Shown: positions 22,721 to 33,125, counted from the first letter of the stretch. The stretch is DNA of 64,000 nucleotides from Epiperipatus broadwayi (GCA_028023455.1 JAQFVV010006453.1:471001-535000); one strand, 5' to 3'. The notes: generated by a model from the sequence alone, not told the origin. Made by a program: numbers and translations.

Positions 22721-24115
22721 AAATCATTAATGAAAGATTAGCCTGCTTTATAGTAAAAAAATGTTAATCAAAATTCTATTGAATTGTTGTGAATGTCGTA
22801 AAGGATTATTGTAATCAGTGACATGTGACCATCAATCAGGTTTATTAATGATGCGAAATTAGAATTTTATAGATTTTGAATACTTTTTACTTTCAAAGTT
22901 TGTCAATCAAGAAATTCATAGGATTAAAAGGGACACTATTTTGACATTTTGATTTATGTTCGTTTTTATTCACTTTATGAACAATTTATTTTAATCACTC
23001 ATTCACTTTTCTCCTTCCATCTCTTCTCGGCATAGTTAAATTGCAAATAAAAATTTATTTAAAGGAAATGCTGTAATAATTCCAACAACTTTGATACTTT
23101 CTCATGTTATTTATCTTTAAAATAAATTTTCTGACATCTTTTTTATTTATTTATTATTCTATTGAGCTTTTTGAATTGTTTTTTATATAACAACAACAAC
23201 AACCAAAAAAAATACGTGAATATAATAAGAAATAAAATCTGTCATAAATTTACTAAAACTTACCAGTTTTATTATAAGGAGTCTGGCATTTAAAAGTGTG
23301 ATTTCTTTTCTTTCTTTCATACCGTCTTTCACAGTGATAAATGATATTTATAAATCAATGAGAAAGAAAACATTAAAACAAGATCGAAGACTTTCTCTTT
23401 CGTACCTATTTATATAATAAACCATAAAGTAAAACCTTAATTTTATTTGATGGAATAAAAGCACAATTTATTAAATGTTGTGTGAATTTAATTATGTATA
23501 TTTTTTTATTATAAAAAATGTGCGTGTATGTTTTATTGTAATTTATTAAAGGAATTTGCTGTTCTTTTTGAAAATGTATATTTATTCATTTTCTGACACT
23601 AATTTATTTTTTAAAATAAATGGAAGGTCAAATATCACTAGTTTTTTTTTTTTTTACTTTTAAGATAACTTTATATACTTACGTGGTTGTGTTATGTTGT
23701 TTGAAATACAGTTTACATTTTATTTTTATCATTTTTTTTATTACATTGCTTTTCAATGTTTGACTGATTAGTATTCTTTTAAGAATTATAATACCAAAAT
23801 ATTCTTTATAATGCACATACATTTTTTATTACATATTTATGTATGTTAAAATACACACAGATGTGTTGATTAAGCATATAAAATAAACGTTTATGCAAAG
23901 AGACATATACTTACGTATACACCAAAAACATTTTCGTATCTACAATTTTATATACAAATTTTAATAATTTTCTTCAAAGCTATAACATCAATATATTTTT
24001 ATATAGTTTTATAATATTCATAACATTTTATTATTACATATTTATGTTTATTAGAAGATATACAAATATTTGGATAAGCATTCAATATACTATATATATA
24101 TATATATATAATCAT
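22721..24115. other. AT-rich DNA, nothing recognised
   Basis: About 1.4 kb, ending in a (TA)n tract near 24090-24110. No gene or classified repeat identified. Confidence 0.5.
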
Positions 24116-24116
24116 T

Positions 24117-24310
24117 AGAAACCAGTCAACACTTAGACAATCCCTGTATAGATGACAATGAACAATCACAAACTATTGTCAAGGCAACCTCTTTCTAACA
24201 ATAAAGATGGAATCCCTCGTGAAAAGGAGGTTGACTTGACAACAGTTTGAGATTGTTGATTGTCATCTATATTGGTATTGTCTAAAGGTTGTCTAAGTGT
24301 TAATGGTTAC
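24117..24310. repeat. Foldback element of ~194 bp
   Basis: The left arm ACCAGTCAACACTTAGACAA ... ATGACAATGAACAATCACAAACTATTGTCAAGGCAACCT pairs with the right arm AGGTTGACTTGACAACAGTTTGAGATTGTTGATTGTCAT ... TTGTCTAAGTGTTAATGGTTAC, with a ~40 bp loop. It abuts a (TA)n tract. Confidence 0.75.
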
Positions 24311-24370
24311 TTATAAGCCCATTTTACCTTGAGCAATATTGTACTTTGCTGACTATATGTATCTGACCAT

Positions 24371-24371
24371 T

Positions 24372-24409
<38 letters not shown>

Positions 24410-24420
24410 AATGGTGGGGA

Positions 24421-24460
<40 letters not shown>

Positions 24461-24468
24461 TCCCCACA
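24371..24468. repeat. Two back-to-back palindromes centred on (TA)n
   Basis: CATTACAA-(TA)n-TTGTAATG is immediately followed by GTGGGGATGTGCA-(TA)n-TGCACATCCCCAC. Both non-repetitive shoulders are perfect inverted copies around the dinucleotide tracts. Confidence 0.85.
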
Positions 24469-24469
24469 G

Positions 24470-25269
24470 CAACAAACATTTTATGATCCACTTGTGTATA
24501 CATATTATAAATATAAGTTAAATTTTACATAGTAAAATGTAGGTGAACATGACCTCAATAACAATAGCATTAAAATATTTTTTCTCCATAGATGACCACA
24601 TCCTATTTCTGACAAATTCAGATTAATTTTGAACCTGTAATCTCTAGCCAAAAATATTAACATCCATTTATTTATAACTGTTGAAATTATAACTGCATCT
24701 GTTAAAAAAAGCTCTCAAATCTATTTGGGATTGGAAATTTCAAGATGTATCTAGTATGGCTTATGGGCATAGTAGGATTTTTCTCACCTCCTATGCTAAA
24801 AGGTTTTTTTATGTTTTATGAGAATATTTATATATTATAGATATTTTGTATTTTAATGAAAGTAAATATGTATTATAAATATTTTTTCAATATTACAAAA
24901 TTCTACATTATGAAAAATATATATCCTTAAAGAAGAATGCTTCATAGTTGAAGCTGCATTAAAAATAATAATCAGCAATGCAATACTTTTTATCAATGCT
25001 ACCAGTAAAATAAAAAAATGTATAATTTTTTGTGAAAATAAATATAAATAATTGCTTAGGTTTATCAATAACTATTTATTTAATATCCATATTGAAACTA
25101 TATACAGGCTTACATATATACTTCATATCAGTAATTTAAAAATTATAAGACATTGTAAAAAGTAAAGATTTTATTTAAAAATTTTAATAAATAAAAGTTA
25201 TATATATATTATATGCACAGATAAATGTATATAGTAGGAGTAATTATAAAGTTATATTTTACATTAATT
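24470..25269. other. AT-rich DNA, nothing recognised
   Basis: About 800 bases without a supportable feature. Confidence 0.5.
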
Positions 25270-25528
25270 TAAATAATATTTTTCTAAATCGCATGTTGTT
25301 AATAAATTTGTAATAATTGAAAGTTTGCTAATCTTTCACATGCACAATTGTCTCTCAGACAGCCAATCAGATTTTAAACAGCTGTCTTAAGAATGAAGCG
25401 ATCATTCTTAAGACAGCTGTTTAAAATCTGATTGGCTGTCTGAGAGACAATTGTGCATGTGAAAGATTAGCAAACTTTCAATTATTACAAATTTATTAAC
25501 AACATGTGATTTAGACAAATATTATTTA
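25270..25528. repeat. Near-perfect hairpin, 127 bp arms, 5 nt loop
   Basis: Left arm 25270-25396 and right arm 25402-25528 are almost identical reverse complements around the loop AGCGA. Inner words are GACAGCTGTTTAAAATCTGATTGG and its complement. Differences are limited to a few bases near the outer ends. No coding frame. Confidence 0.9.
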
Positions 25529-25681
25529 CATACGTTGCTGATAAATTATATTAACATCTAGAAAATGGCGGTGTAGTAAATCTGAGATTTCGCATCGTAA
25601 TATCTTATATTAATAACACAATGAATGATAAGTGTATATGTTTATATATTCAAGCTTTCAGGCCAAGATGCTTAATATTGG

Positions 25682-25683
<2 letters not shown>

Positions 25684-25770
<87 letters not shown>
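25684..25770. repeat. Long (TA)n microsatellite
   Basis: About 85 bases of almost pure TA with one ATACAT interruption near 25735. Others of similar kind stand at 9041-9102, 45255-45283 and 63101-63131. Confidence 0.95.
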
Positions 25771-25773
<3 letters not shown>

Positions 25774-25837
25774 TATGTTGAGAAAAGGTTGGTATCATCC
25801 TTTTTTTTATCAAAATCTCTGTTATGTATCGAAGCCT

Positions 25838-25988
25838 GATTATTCTTAAGACAGCTATGTAAAATCTGATTGGCTGTCTGAGAGACAATCGCGCATGTGA
25901 AAGATTAGAAAACTTTCAATTATTACAAATTTATTAACAAATTCATTAACAACATACGATTTAGACAAATGTTATTAATTTAAAATAA
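25838..25988. repeat. Single-arm copy of the 25402-25528 hairpin repeat
   Basis: It repeats the right arm of the hairpin (TTCTTAAGACAGCT, AAAATCTGATTGGCTGTCTG, CATGTGAAAGATTAG, AACTTTCAATTATTACAAA, CGATTTAGACAAATGTTATT) with a few substitutions and an extra ~18 bases near 25935. There is no opposing arm. Confidence 0.85.
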
Positions 25989-26718
25989 AGTAGTTTTTAA
26001 AAATTGTAAAAGTATAAATTTAATCTAGAAGTATGTTAAAATCAAAAGGTATTTTTCATGTTAATAATTAGAAGTGGAAATGACATTGTAAAAACTAATT
26101 AAAATGCTTGTTTAAAAATATGATGTTATACTATGGATTAAATGAGTTTTTATCATTAAAAATATGAGATGTTGAAAGTTAAACACTTCATATTATCATT
26201 TGTTAATATACATTGCTCATCACTTATTCAATTTAATATATGTTATTTGTTAAACAAACGTGATTTTACAATTTAATTTATACAATTCTCTGATATTCAA
26301 TCTCATTATTAGTCCACTGCTTATTTAATATGTTTAATTCTTCATGATTCATACTTACCAATAGTGCAAGACTGACCACATCTGATTGTAAACAAGAACT
26401 CTATATTTCACTGTACATTTAACTTTTTGTGCAAACAAAAATTATTTTGGAAAAAAAAAGAGATCATTAACCTTTGTGATGGCCAATATTTTATTGGACT
26501 AGTAAGGTAAAAGTGTAAACTTTTAATTGGTCAAAATCACACTCAAGCCTCAAATTATGTTTGTCTTTTAATATTATATTCACTTGACTTTCGTTTGTAA
26601 AATGTATATTAATAATTTGTCAGGTTATCAAAGTGAATGAAAGTTTTTTCAAAAGTAAATTTCTATTTATTTATTAAAATAGTTAAGATTTTACTTCATT
26701 AACGCTTAAATAAATTAA
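25989..26718. other. AT-rich DNA, nothing recognised
   Basis: About 730 bases with no identifiable element. Confidence 0.5.
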
Positions 26719-26892
26719 TATATATATATGTGCTCTGCGCACAGGTAATGAAGCTATTAATAAATTGTCAAAATTTTTACTGCCAAGCGCTTTCGGGACA
26801 GTCTACAGTCCCATATTCATGGCGAGTTATTCTGTTAATAACTGTAAAACTATGCAAATTTTATGCAAATTTATGTGCAGATGTTACATGGA

Positions 26893-27534
26893 CTATTTAC
26901 AAGATAGGGAATAGCAGGCTTCTCTTCTGTTGATTGCCGATGGGTCAGCCGCAATGAAGTAAGCTTCCCTAACTTTACGTTTGGTGTCGTTTGTTTCAGA
27001 GCAAACGACATTGGCTGTGGTAGGTAGAAAAGCATGTCCAGAGTTTCTCTCATGTTCAACAAAAATCGAATTACCTTCATACTTTGTTTTGCTTTTATTG
27101 TAAAGGTATCGGTGTTGAGCTACTCTGGTGGCAATGTTAGTTTTGGTCTCTCCATAATATGTTGCTATACAATTTCTTTGGGGGCAGGTAATTTTGTACA
27201 CAATTTGAGGGGTGAGTTCAGGTTTGATCCTGTCTTTGGTATTATTTATCAGTCTATTGGTGTTGGGAGGTGAACAGAAGGTGACTTCAAAGTCACATGA
27301 TAGTTGATTAATAAGGCTTTTAGCTGTAGAGTGAACGTATGGGATTAAGATTCTTGGTTTGTTTTCTTTCTTGTGGTTTATTTTATAGAAAAATTTGTTG
27401 ACTTTTCTGTTGATGGATGAATAAGTGTGTTCTATTTTCTTTAAATCAGTTATATAAATGATGAGATTTTTTTTTATCTGCCTCATATTTTCACAAGTTA
27501 TGGTTCCTAAACATGAATGAAGAGAGGGATGCAA
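26893..27534 (-). CDS. Penelope-like element C-terminal region with GIY-YIG endonuclease, fragment
   Basis: The uninterrupted 213-codon frame is the longest in the window. Residues ~61-80 (RILIPYVHSTAKSLINQL) match the linker of Penelope-like polyproteins. Residues 110-209 form the GIY-YIG nuclease: IVYKITC (GIY strand, ~111-117), ATYYGET (YIG strand, ~124-130), TRVAQHR with the conserved Arg at ~137, and VREAYFI with the metal-binding Glu at ~190. The key residues look intact. In Penelope-like elements this nuclease nicks target DNA for reverse transcription. The reverse transcriptase itself is not readable upstream (only ~160 bp before the inverted copy), so the frame is a truncated 3' piece. 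The Met start is arbitrary. Confidence 0.85.
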   Translation of the reverse strand: MHPSLHSCLGTITCENMRQIKKNLIIYITDLKKIEHTYSSINRKVNKFFYKINHKKENKPRILIPYVHSTAKSLINQLSCDFEVTFCSPPNTNRLINNTKDRIKPELTPQIVYKITCPQRNCIATYYGETKTNIATRVAQHRYLYNKSKTKYEGNSIFVEHERNSGHAFLPTTANVVCSETNDTKRKVREAYFIAADPSAINRREACYSLSCK

Positions 27535-27599
27535 GTTTGTGTGAGTGCGGCGCGTAAGAATTAGGGTTTGTCAAGCCTCTTACTTCCAAAGGTTTGACT

Positions 27600-27720
27600 A
27601 CCATTTGGTAGTCCAGCTTATCTATATTTTTGCTAACACATATGCCAAGGTATTTAACCTGTTTGTCTTGATTTTCCCAAGTAGTAGTAAAAGTAAGCTT
27701 GGTATTATTATGGAGGCTAT
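27600..27720 (-). pseudogene. Short reverse-transcriptase-like fragment between the Penelope arms
   Basis: The minus-strand frame gives LTFTTTWENQDKQVKYLGI followed by KNIDKL. The KYLGI word is common just after the polymerase core in L1-like and related LINEs. It may be an unrelated LINE snippet or a diverged part of the Penelope-like thumb. Too short to decide. Confidence 0.35.
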
Positions 27721-27996
27721 TGCGAAGAGACCAAAACTAACATTGCCACCAGAGTAGCTCAACACCGATACCTTTACAATAAAACCAAAACAAAGTATGA
27801 AGGTAAATCGATTTTTGTCGAACATGAGAGAAACTCTGGACATGCTTTATTACCTACCACAGCCAGTGTCGTTTGCTCTGAAACAAATGACACCAAACGT
27901 AAAGTTAGGGAATCTTACTTCATTGCGGCTGACCCATTGGCAATCAACAGAAGAGAGGCCTGCTATTCCCTATCTCGTAAATGGTCCACGTAACAT
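27706..27996 (+). pseudogene. Penelope-like GIY-YIG fragment, plus-strand copy
   Basis: The frame starts at YYGGYCEETKTNIATRVAQHR. It continues SIFVEHERNSGHALLP, VCSETNDTKRKVRESYFIAA and INRREACYSL, and stops shortly after. It lacks the N-terminal GIY strand and has a 4-codon insertion after YYG relative to the minus copy. Otherwise it is nearly identical. Truncation removes function. Confidence 0.8.
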
Positions 27997-28169
27997 CGGC
28001 ATATAAATTTGCATAAAATTTGCATAGTTTTACAGTTATTAACAGAATAACTCGCCATGAATATGGGACTGTAGACTGTCCCGAAAGCGCTTGGCAGTAA
28101 AAATTTTGACAATTTATTAATAGCTTCATTACCTGTGCGCAGGGCACATATATATATATTAATTTATTT

Positions 28170-30360
28170 ATTAAAAAATATTCGATAGTGGCAAATTTAA
28201 AAACAAAAGTTAGTAACCAATTAAAAAGAGTTGCTGACATAAATTATTTCTTTGACAGTTTTATGTTATGGAAAAGTAAATACTTTTTTGCTAAAATCTT
28301 AAATATTTTTCTAAAATAATTTTATTTTTAGTTTATTTTTAGCATATTTTATGAAAATAATTTATAATTTGTCAAAAAATACTTTTGAAATGGTCTAAAA
28401 CATTTGTTTATCATTTTCGTAGCATTTTTCTTTGATTAGGTGGTTTTCTTTGTCATTGACAACTAATAAAAATGTCCTTGATGGCCAAGAGCCAATCTTC
28501 ATGAAACTTATTTCTTTGTTAAAGCTTTACTGGCAGTTTTATTGATTTTTTTACTTGTAAAATAATTCAAGAGAGGGCAGCATCTTACAGAACTTTTTAA
28601 AACCTTTCCAATGATGGTAAAATCTTAAGCATAGCATTATAAATGACGAAATTCGAGTGACGTCAAGCGGATGCGAGTCAACTCGTAAGGTTCGGCACAA
28701 AGGTTAATTAACTTTTTAAGGAGATAAATATCTGATATAATGTAGCTAAAAACAGGCTGTTATTTTGTAAATCCAGGTCAAAAATACAAACATCTGCAAA
28801 TAAGATATTGGTCAAATAAACCATGGACCACAATGGAGTTTCTGGTGTTATCTATAGCCAATTGATTAAAGGAACAAAAAGATGAGTGATGGATCTGAAG
28901 TTTACTAATAATCTATCCCTAGTGATTAACGATTATTATTCTTCTGTTATTCTGTGATTCTGCTATTTGGGATTATTATTATTCTCACACAGCTATTGCT
29001 ATATTATTCCACTGTGTGCCTTAATTATTTTGCTATTCACAGTTAGAAAATCATAATTATATTTGTTTGTTTAGTTTGAAGTCATGCAGGAGTAGAAAAG
29101 CCATCACTTGCTTTGTTCTGTCAAATGGCAGAGCACAAGCTGGAAATCCATTGCCAAGTCCAGGAGTAAAAGCTATCAACTAATGGAGAAACTACCTGAA
29201 CATCTGTCTATGATGTGTTAACCTTATCGGATTTCTAAAACTACAGGAAGAAATCAGCTGTTAAGCCAAAAATAAATACTGCTGAAGCATCGTAATTAAA
29301 TTGAAATCATGATTTAAACCTTTATCCACCATGGCTATGGTTCAAAAGATAATCTCTGCAAAATAAACCACTAAGAGAGTGAATGTGATATATGCTGAAA
29401 TAATAGATATGAATTTTTAGTGAATCTCTAGTTAATTATTATTTATCTCCTATCTAGTGAAAATATGTTAGTAAATAATTATTTCTTTAATCTGTGTATG
29501 AGCATGGGTGGCAAGATATTGTTGTATCGTTTTCTTTATAAATGCCATCTCTTAAAGTAATAAGTTTATCTAAATCAGTTAAAATATAATTTAACAATCT
29601 TTGGCCATACTAGTAATGATTTGTATGTAAATTAAGCTAGTCAATTCCATTTTATTTAAATAAAAAAAATGTTAAATCTGCAAATTAGTAAATTAAGAAT
29701 GAAGTTTAATCATGTTGCATAGACAGGCTGGATTAAGGTTGTATTTATTTGTATGAATAGATTTCAGTTTGAGCAAACTATCCTTTTGTTTTGAGGAAAT
29801 ATAACTGGTAGAAATAAATTGCTGTCAGCAGTCAATTTAGGTTATGCTAGTTATATATGAAACTCATTCTTATGTAATGCTTTAGTGATAAATGATTGTA
29901 AAACCATTTGCAGATTGTTGGCCTCTTATTTTTATTATTTGTTTAGTGTGGTGATGCGCAGTAGATAACAATTTCTTACCATAGATTATTTATATGCTTT
30001 ATCTTCACACATGCCTTGCTGCAATACATTTGTGACTGCCAGTAATTCATACAAGCTATACCATATGCTCTAAGCAATAGTATGCAGTAAAAGTTAATTC
30101 CTACCATTTGAGTATACTTTATACATGTATTTATTTTTGTTCATAAAGTATTGTCATACAGATGTTATTCCCTGTATGTTACAATTATTTTATTATCATA
30201 ATTACTTACCAATATCATGGCCTGATGTTGATCACAGCAGTCAATTAACTAAATCGTTCATAAGTTATTTATTTTGGTTTATAATATTATCATCATTTTT
30301 CAGCTAATCTTAGAATGATGTTAATAAAATGTGTGAGTGATTAGGAGTCTATGTAATAGA
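28170..30360. other. Unassigned DNA, nothing recognised
   Basis: About 2.2 kb. A CpG-containing patch at 28645-28700 includes the palindrome TGACGTCA and several CGs, unusual for this window, but nothing else marks it as a promoter. No coding exon could be supported. Confidence 0.45.
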
Positions 30361-30369
30361 TTGTGATCT

Positions 30370-30545
30370 ATTCAGTGTTCTCAGATCCAAGGCTCCTCAC
30401 TGACGAAGGCCACAAGCCAGAAACTAGTCTGGGGATATTGGATGAATAGGCAACAGGAGGGGATTTTATGCACAAGCCTTCTGGCATCCATTGATTACTC
30501 TAGCTTGCTGTGTGTGGCAATATGTATAGTGAGTTTGCCTGTTGT
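30370..30545 (-). mobile_element. Family A hammerhead-bearing short element
   Basis: In reverse complement it reads as family A: AAACTCACTATACATATTGCCACA, AGAGTAATCAATGGATGCCAGAAGGC, TTGTGCATAAAATCCCC, CCTATTCATCC and then the hammerhead block. The plus strand shows the hammerhead sense. A truncated sister at 32169-32278 faces it in the opposite orientation. Confidence 0.7.
30394..30435 (+). ncRNA. Hammerhead ribozyme, type I, best-preserved copy
   Basis: Stem I TCCTCA (30394-30399) pairs with TGGGGA (30430-30435), 6 pairs including one G-U. CTGACGA (30400-30406) is the CUGANGA core. Stem II GGC/GCC (30408-30410, 30416-30418) closes a CACAA loop. GAAA is at 30420-30423. Stem III is the minimal ACTAGT. 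The cleavage triplet GTC ends at 30429. All catalytic core positions are present. The 10.1-11.1 pair is A-A rather than G-C, and stem III has almost no loop, so activity as a monomer may be poor. Such short stem III hammerheads are known from animal repeats and can act as dimers. Confidence 0.7.
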
Positions 30546-30859
30546 AATTTTAATATTCTAAATATTATCAAATATTAATTGTTTAAAAGTGGTTAAGCTT
30601 TATACTACCATCTACAATGTCTGTGCATAATCTAAATTATTACATAAAAATAAAATAATAATAGGATTTATAAATGTTTATGTCGCATAAGTGAATTTGT
30701 CAAAAGTAATAAGTCAAGTAAGTAAAGTTACGCCAATTGTGTGTGTGTTAATTTCTAATGTATATACATGAATAATTTGTATGTTTTATTCTTTTGTTAG
30801 AATTTTATCATTATTCACAATCAATAATTTAAAGAGAGTGGATAAGACTCACTCGTTTC

Positions 30860-30980
30860 TTCCTGATCTTAGCAGCCTGAAAAAGTAAAAAAATCTGTGA
30901 TGTCATTGTGGAATGCACATGTAGATTGCTCTCAGGTGATTTTAATGTGGGTTGCACAATTCTGTCAGTTACAGTATATA
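30860..30980. repeat. Copy of the short repeat at 49690-49890
   Basis: The terminal part GGTTGCACAATTCTGTCAGTTACAGTATATATA resembles AGGTACACAATTCTGACTGTTACAATATATATA at 49859-49892. Both end in TA-rich tracts. Confidence 0.4.
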
Positions 30981-31082
30981 TATATATATTAAAAATAACT
31001 TAAGACTTTCAAGCTCCTATAGCTATCCACTCCATATTATACAACTGATACACATGTTCACACATACGTGTGAAATGAATAA

Positions 31083-31292
31083 ATGATCTCCAAAATAGGT
31101 ATTGTACATATGTGTGGAGATGGTCGTCTGAACCAACTGAAGACTGCTGGTTTAACACAAAATACATATATTGGAGATTATTTATCTTTTATACATGTAT
31201 ATAGTAATATATATCACTTGTATACAATAAAATGGATAGCAGTAGGGAGCTTGAAGTCTGAGTTCAAGTCCCTTCTAATTACACAAGTTTAG
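31083..31292 (+). repeat. Dispersed SINE-like family B, plus strand
   Basis: It contains GGAGATGGTCGTCTGAACCAACTGA, TGCTGGTTTAACACAAAATACATATATTGG, TTATTTATCTTTTATACATG, AATGGATAGCAG, GGGAGCTTGAA and a B-box-like GAGTTCAAGTCCC, and ends CTAATTACACAAGTTTA. Sisters are at 38870-39055 (plus) and at 32915-33125, 38715-38830, 39240-39345 and 39590-39680 (minus). Confidence 0.7.
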
Positions 31293-31309
31293 TATAGACA
31301 ATATATATA

Positions 31310-31940
31310 TATCAAAATTACCCCAAAATTCATAACTAAAACTAACTAGACAAAAAAAAACTCTAAAACACAACCAATGGATTCATTGCTACAAGCAGAC
31401 TTTTCAAGTGTAAAGGACTAAAAGATAAATTTATATTAAATATTACCTGCAATTCCACTTATATCACACACATCCTTAATATTAAAAGAATTTTTAAATA
31501 AGTTAATTGCTTCAGAATATTAATTTTTTAATAATAAAGATGTTTTAATTCTTCTTTTCATTTCATTTTTTTTTTCAAAGAAGGAAACTTTAGTCTCATC
31601 AAAACTAATAGTGTGGCTTGTATTTTTTCATGTATATATAAAGCAGTACCCAGATATTTATTTCTAACCTTATTAGTTTTGATGAGGCTAAGGTTGACTT
31701 TTTGAAAGAAATAAAATAAAAAGAATAATTTAAAAAATCTTTATCTGAAGCAAATAACTTATTTATATTAAGAGTGAATAGAATGTAAGTGAAATTGTGA
31801 GTAATATTTAGTATAAAATTGTTGTCTTTAGTCCTTTACACTTGAGGTCTTCTTGTAGCAAAGAAATCATTGGTTGATTTTAGTGTTTATTTTCTTTGGC
31901 TAGATTTTAGGCTTTTAATGTTTATGTATATATAACTATA
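31310..31940. repeat. Foldback element of ~630 bp
   Basis: The arms pair over most of their length: AACCAATGGATTCATTGCTACAAG against CTTGTAGCAAAGAAATCATTGGTT, CAAGTGTAAAGGACTAAA against TTTAGTCCTTTACACTTG, and GTCTCATCAAAACTAATA against TATTAGTTTTGATGAGGC (imperfect). The spacer is ~35-40 bp near 31630-31665. (TA)n flanks both ends. No coding frame. Confidence 0.75.
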
Positions 31941-32168
31941 TATTTCAATTACTCTACAAAAGAAGTTTTCTATAATTTAAAGAAGTATTTTTTTGTGGTT
32001 TTGAAAATGATTAAAGCAAACTTTTAAGGTCTATTCCATTTATTTTATTACTGCAATTATTATTACTAAGGGATTATATACATAGATACTTCCCATCATG
32101 CATCAGCATTGAGTTTAAAGCTAAAACAATACCATAGTTTTTTTATTTTTATCTCAGATGTTTTAACT

Positions 32169-32278
32169 GATGTTAAAACAGGAAAAACTCACTATACTTA
32201 TCGCCACACACAGCAAGCTAGAGTAATCAATGGATGCCAGAAGGCATAAGAAGTGGTGGTCATGTGATGTTTAATAAT
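32169..32278 (+). mobile_element. Truncated family A element
   Basis: It holds AAAACTCACTATACTTATCGCCACA, GAGTAATCAATGGATGCCAGAAGGC and then the family terminus TCATGTGATGTTTAATAA. The hammerhead middle is missing. A short duplication TTTTAACT is at 32161-32168 and 32279-32286. Confidence 0.65.
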
Positions 32279-32289
32279 TTTTAACTAGA

Positions 32290-32910
32290 GTTTGGTTTAC
32301 TTGAAGACCTAATGTATAAGTGAATGCTGATTATCATTTATAAAGACAAACATAAATGATTCTCATTTTTTTGAGTAATGGCAAGCTATTATTTGATGTT
32401 GATTCTTATATTTAAATATTACTACAAATCCCTTTCCAATAAAGTAAGATTGTATGAATTAGAAGAATTGCTTAATATTAAATGGAACACTTGATTTAAA
32501 AAGTGGGTGTATATTTTTCTACAAAGATATAAATGCTGGGTAGTGAAATGTAATTCATAATAAAGAAAAAAAATGATTATAGCATGGAAGCTAATAATAT
32601 ATCAGATAAAGTGGTAAAGTTAGTTATTCATCTTAATGAAAAATACCAATGTAGAGACGCACAGAAGGCCTTTGATCAGAACAAACATTATTGTAAAGTT
32701 TTTATGAGAGAATTTAATTTTATAATTGAACAATGATTTAAAGATAAAAAATGTTCTCAATAAATTTGATTATAGACAAAGAGAGAAGATACAGGTAAAA
32801 TTTATGTGTAAAAAAACTTATGTATTATGAAATTCTTCTTTGAGTAAAATGTTAAGCGAAAATGAACATATGAATTTTTTTCTTCATTACAGGATTTTTC
32901 ATACATGCAC
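32290..32910. other. AT-rich DNA, nothing recognised
   Basis: About 620 bases. A weak frame near 32600-32700 gives QKAFDQNKHYC, which is too short to call. Confidence 0.4.
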
Positions 32911-32914
32911 TTCA

Positions 32915-33125
32915 ATATGTAATATATAGTAGGTTTGAACTCAGACTTTCATATGACTCTCAACTATCTACACCATTTCATACTGCTGACACCCTTGATC
33001 ACACACATCGAAAAGATAAATAATCACCAATATATGTATTTCATGCTAAACCAGCACTCATCAGTTGGTCCAGATTATCATCTCCACACATATATACAAT
33101 CAATACTCAGCTTATATTAAGATAG
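32915..33125 (-). repeat. SINE-like family B, minus strand
   Basis: Reverse complement of the family at 31083: GTTTGAACTCAGAC (B-box antisense), ACACATCGAAAAGATAAATAATCACCAATATA, TTTCATGCTAAACCAGCACTCATCAGTTGGTCCAG and ATCATCTCCACACA. Confidence 0.7.

Larger units (their letters stand above)
26719..28165. mobile_element. Two Penelope-like element 3' halves, head to head
   Basis: An inverted repeat with ~440-450 bp arms (26719-27170 and 27706-28165) holds the C-terminal GIY-YIG coding part and 3' tail of a Penelope-like element in opposite orientation, tails outward. Both outer ends run into (TA)n next to ATTAATTTATTT. The arms are very similar, so the pair is young relative to the other relics. 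The minus copy is longer and extends to ~27540 or beyond. Inverted and tandem partial copies are typical of Penelope-like insertions. A separate mutation after inverted integration is possible. Confidence 0.8.

Noticed and set aside
24339-24521. Plus-strand frame with long Tyr-Ile repeats, and the similar minus-strand frame at 25658-25888
   Set aside because: Both are translations of (TA)n microsatellites.
27797-28240. Open frames on both strands of the 27706-28165 arm and the plus-strand frame at 27034-27273
   Set aside because: They are other-frame readings of the Penelope-like GIY-YIG region, with no family similarity of their own.
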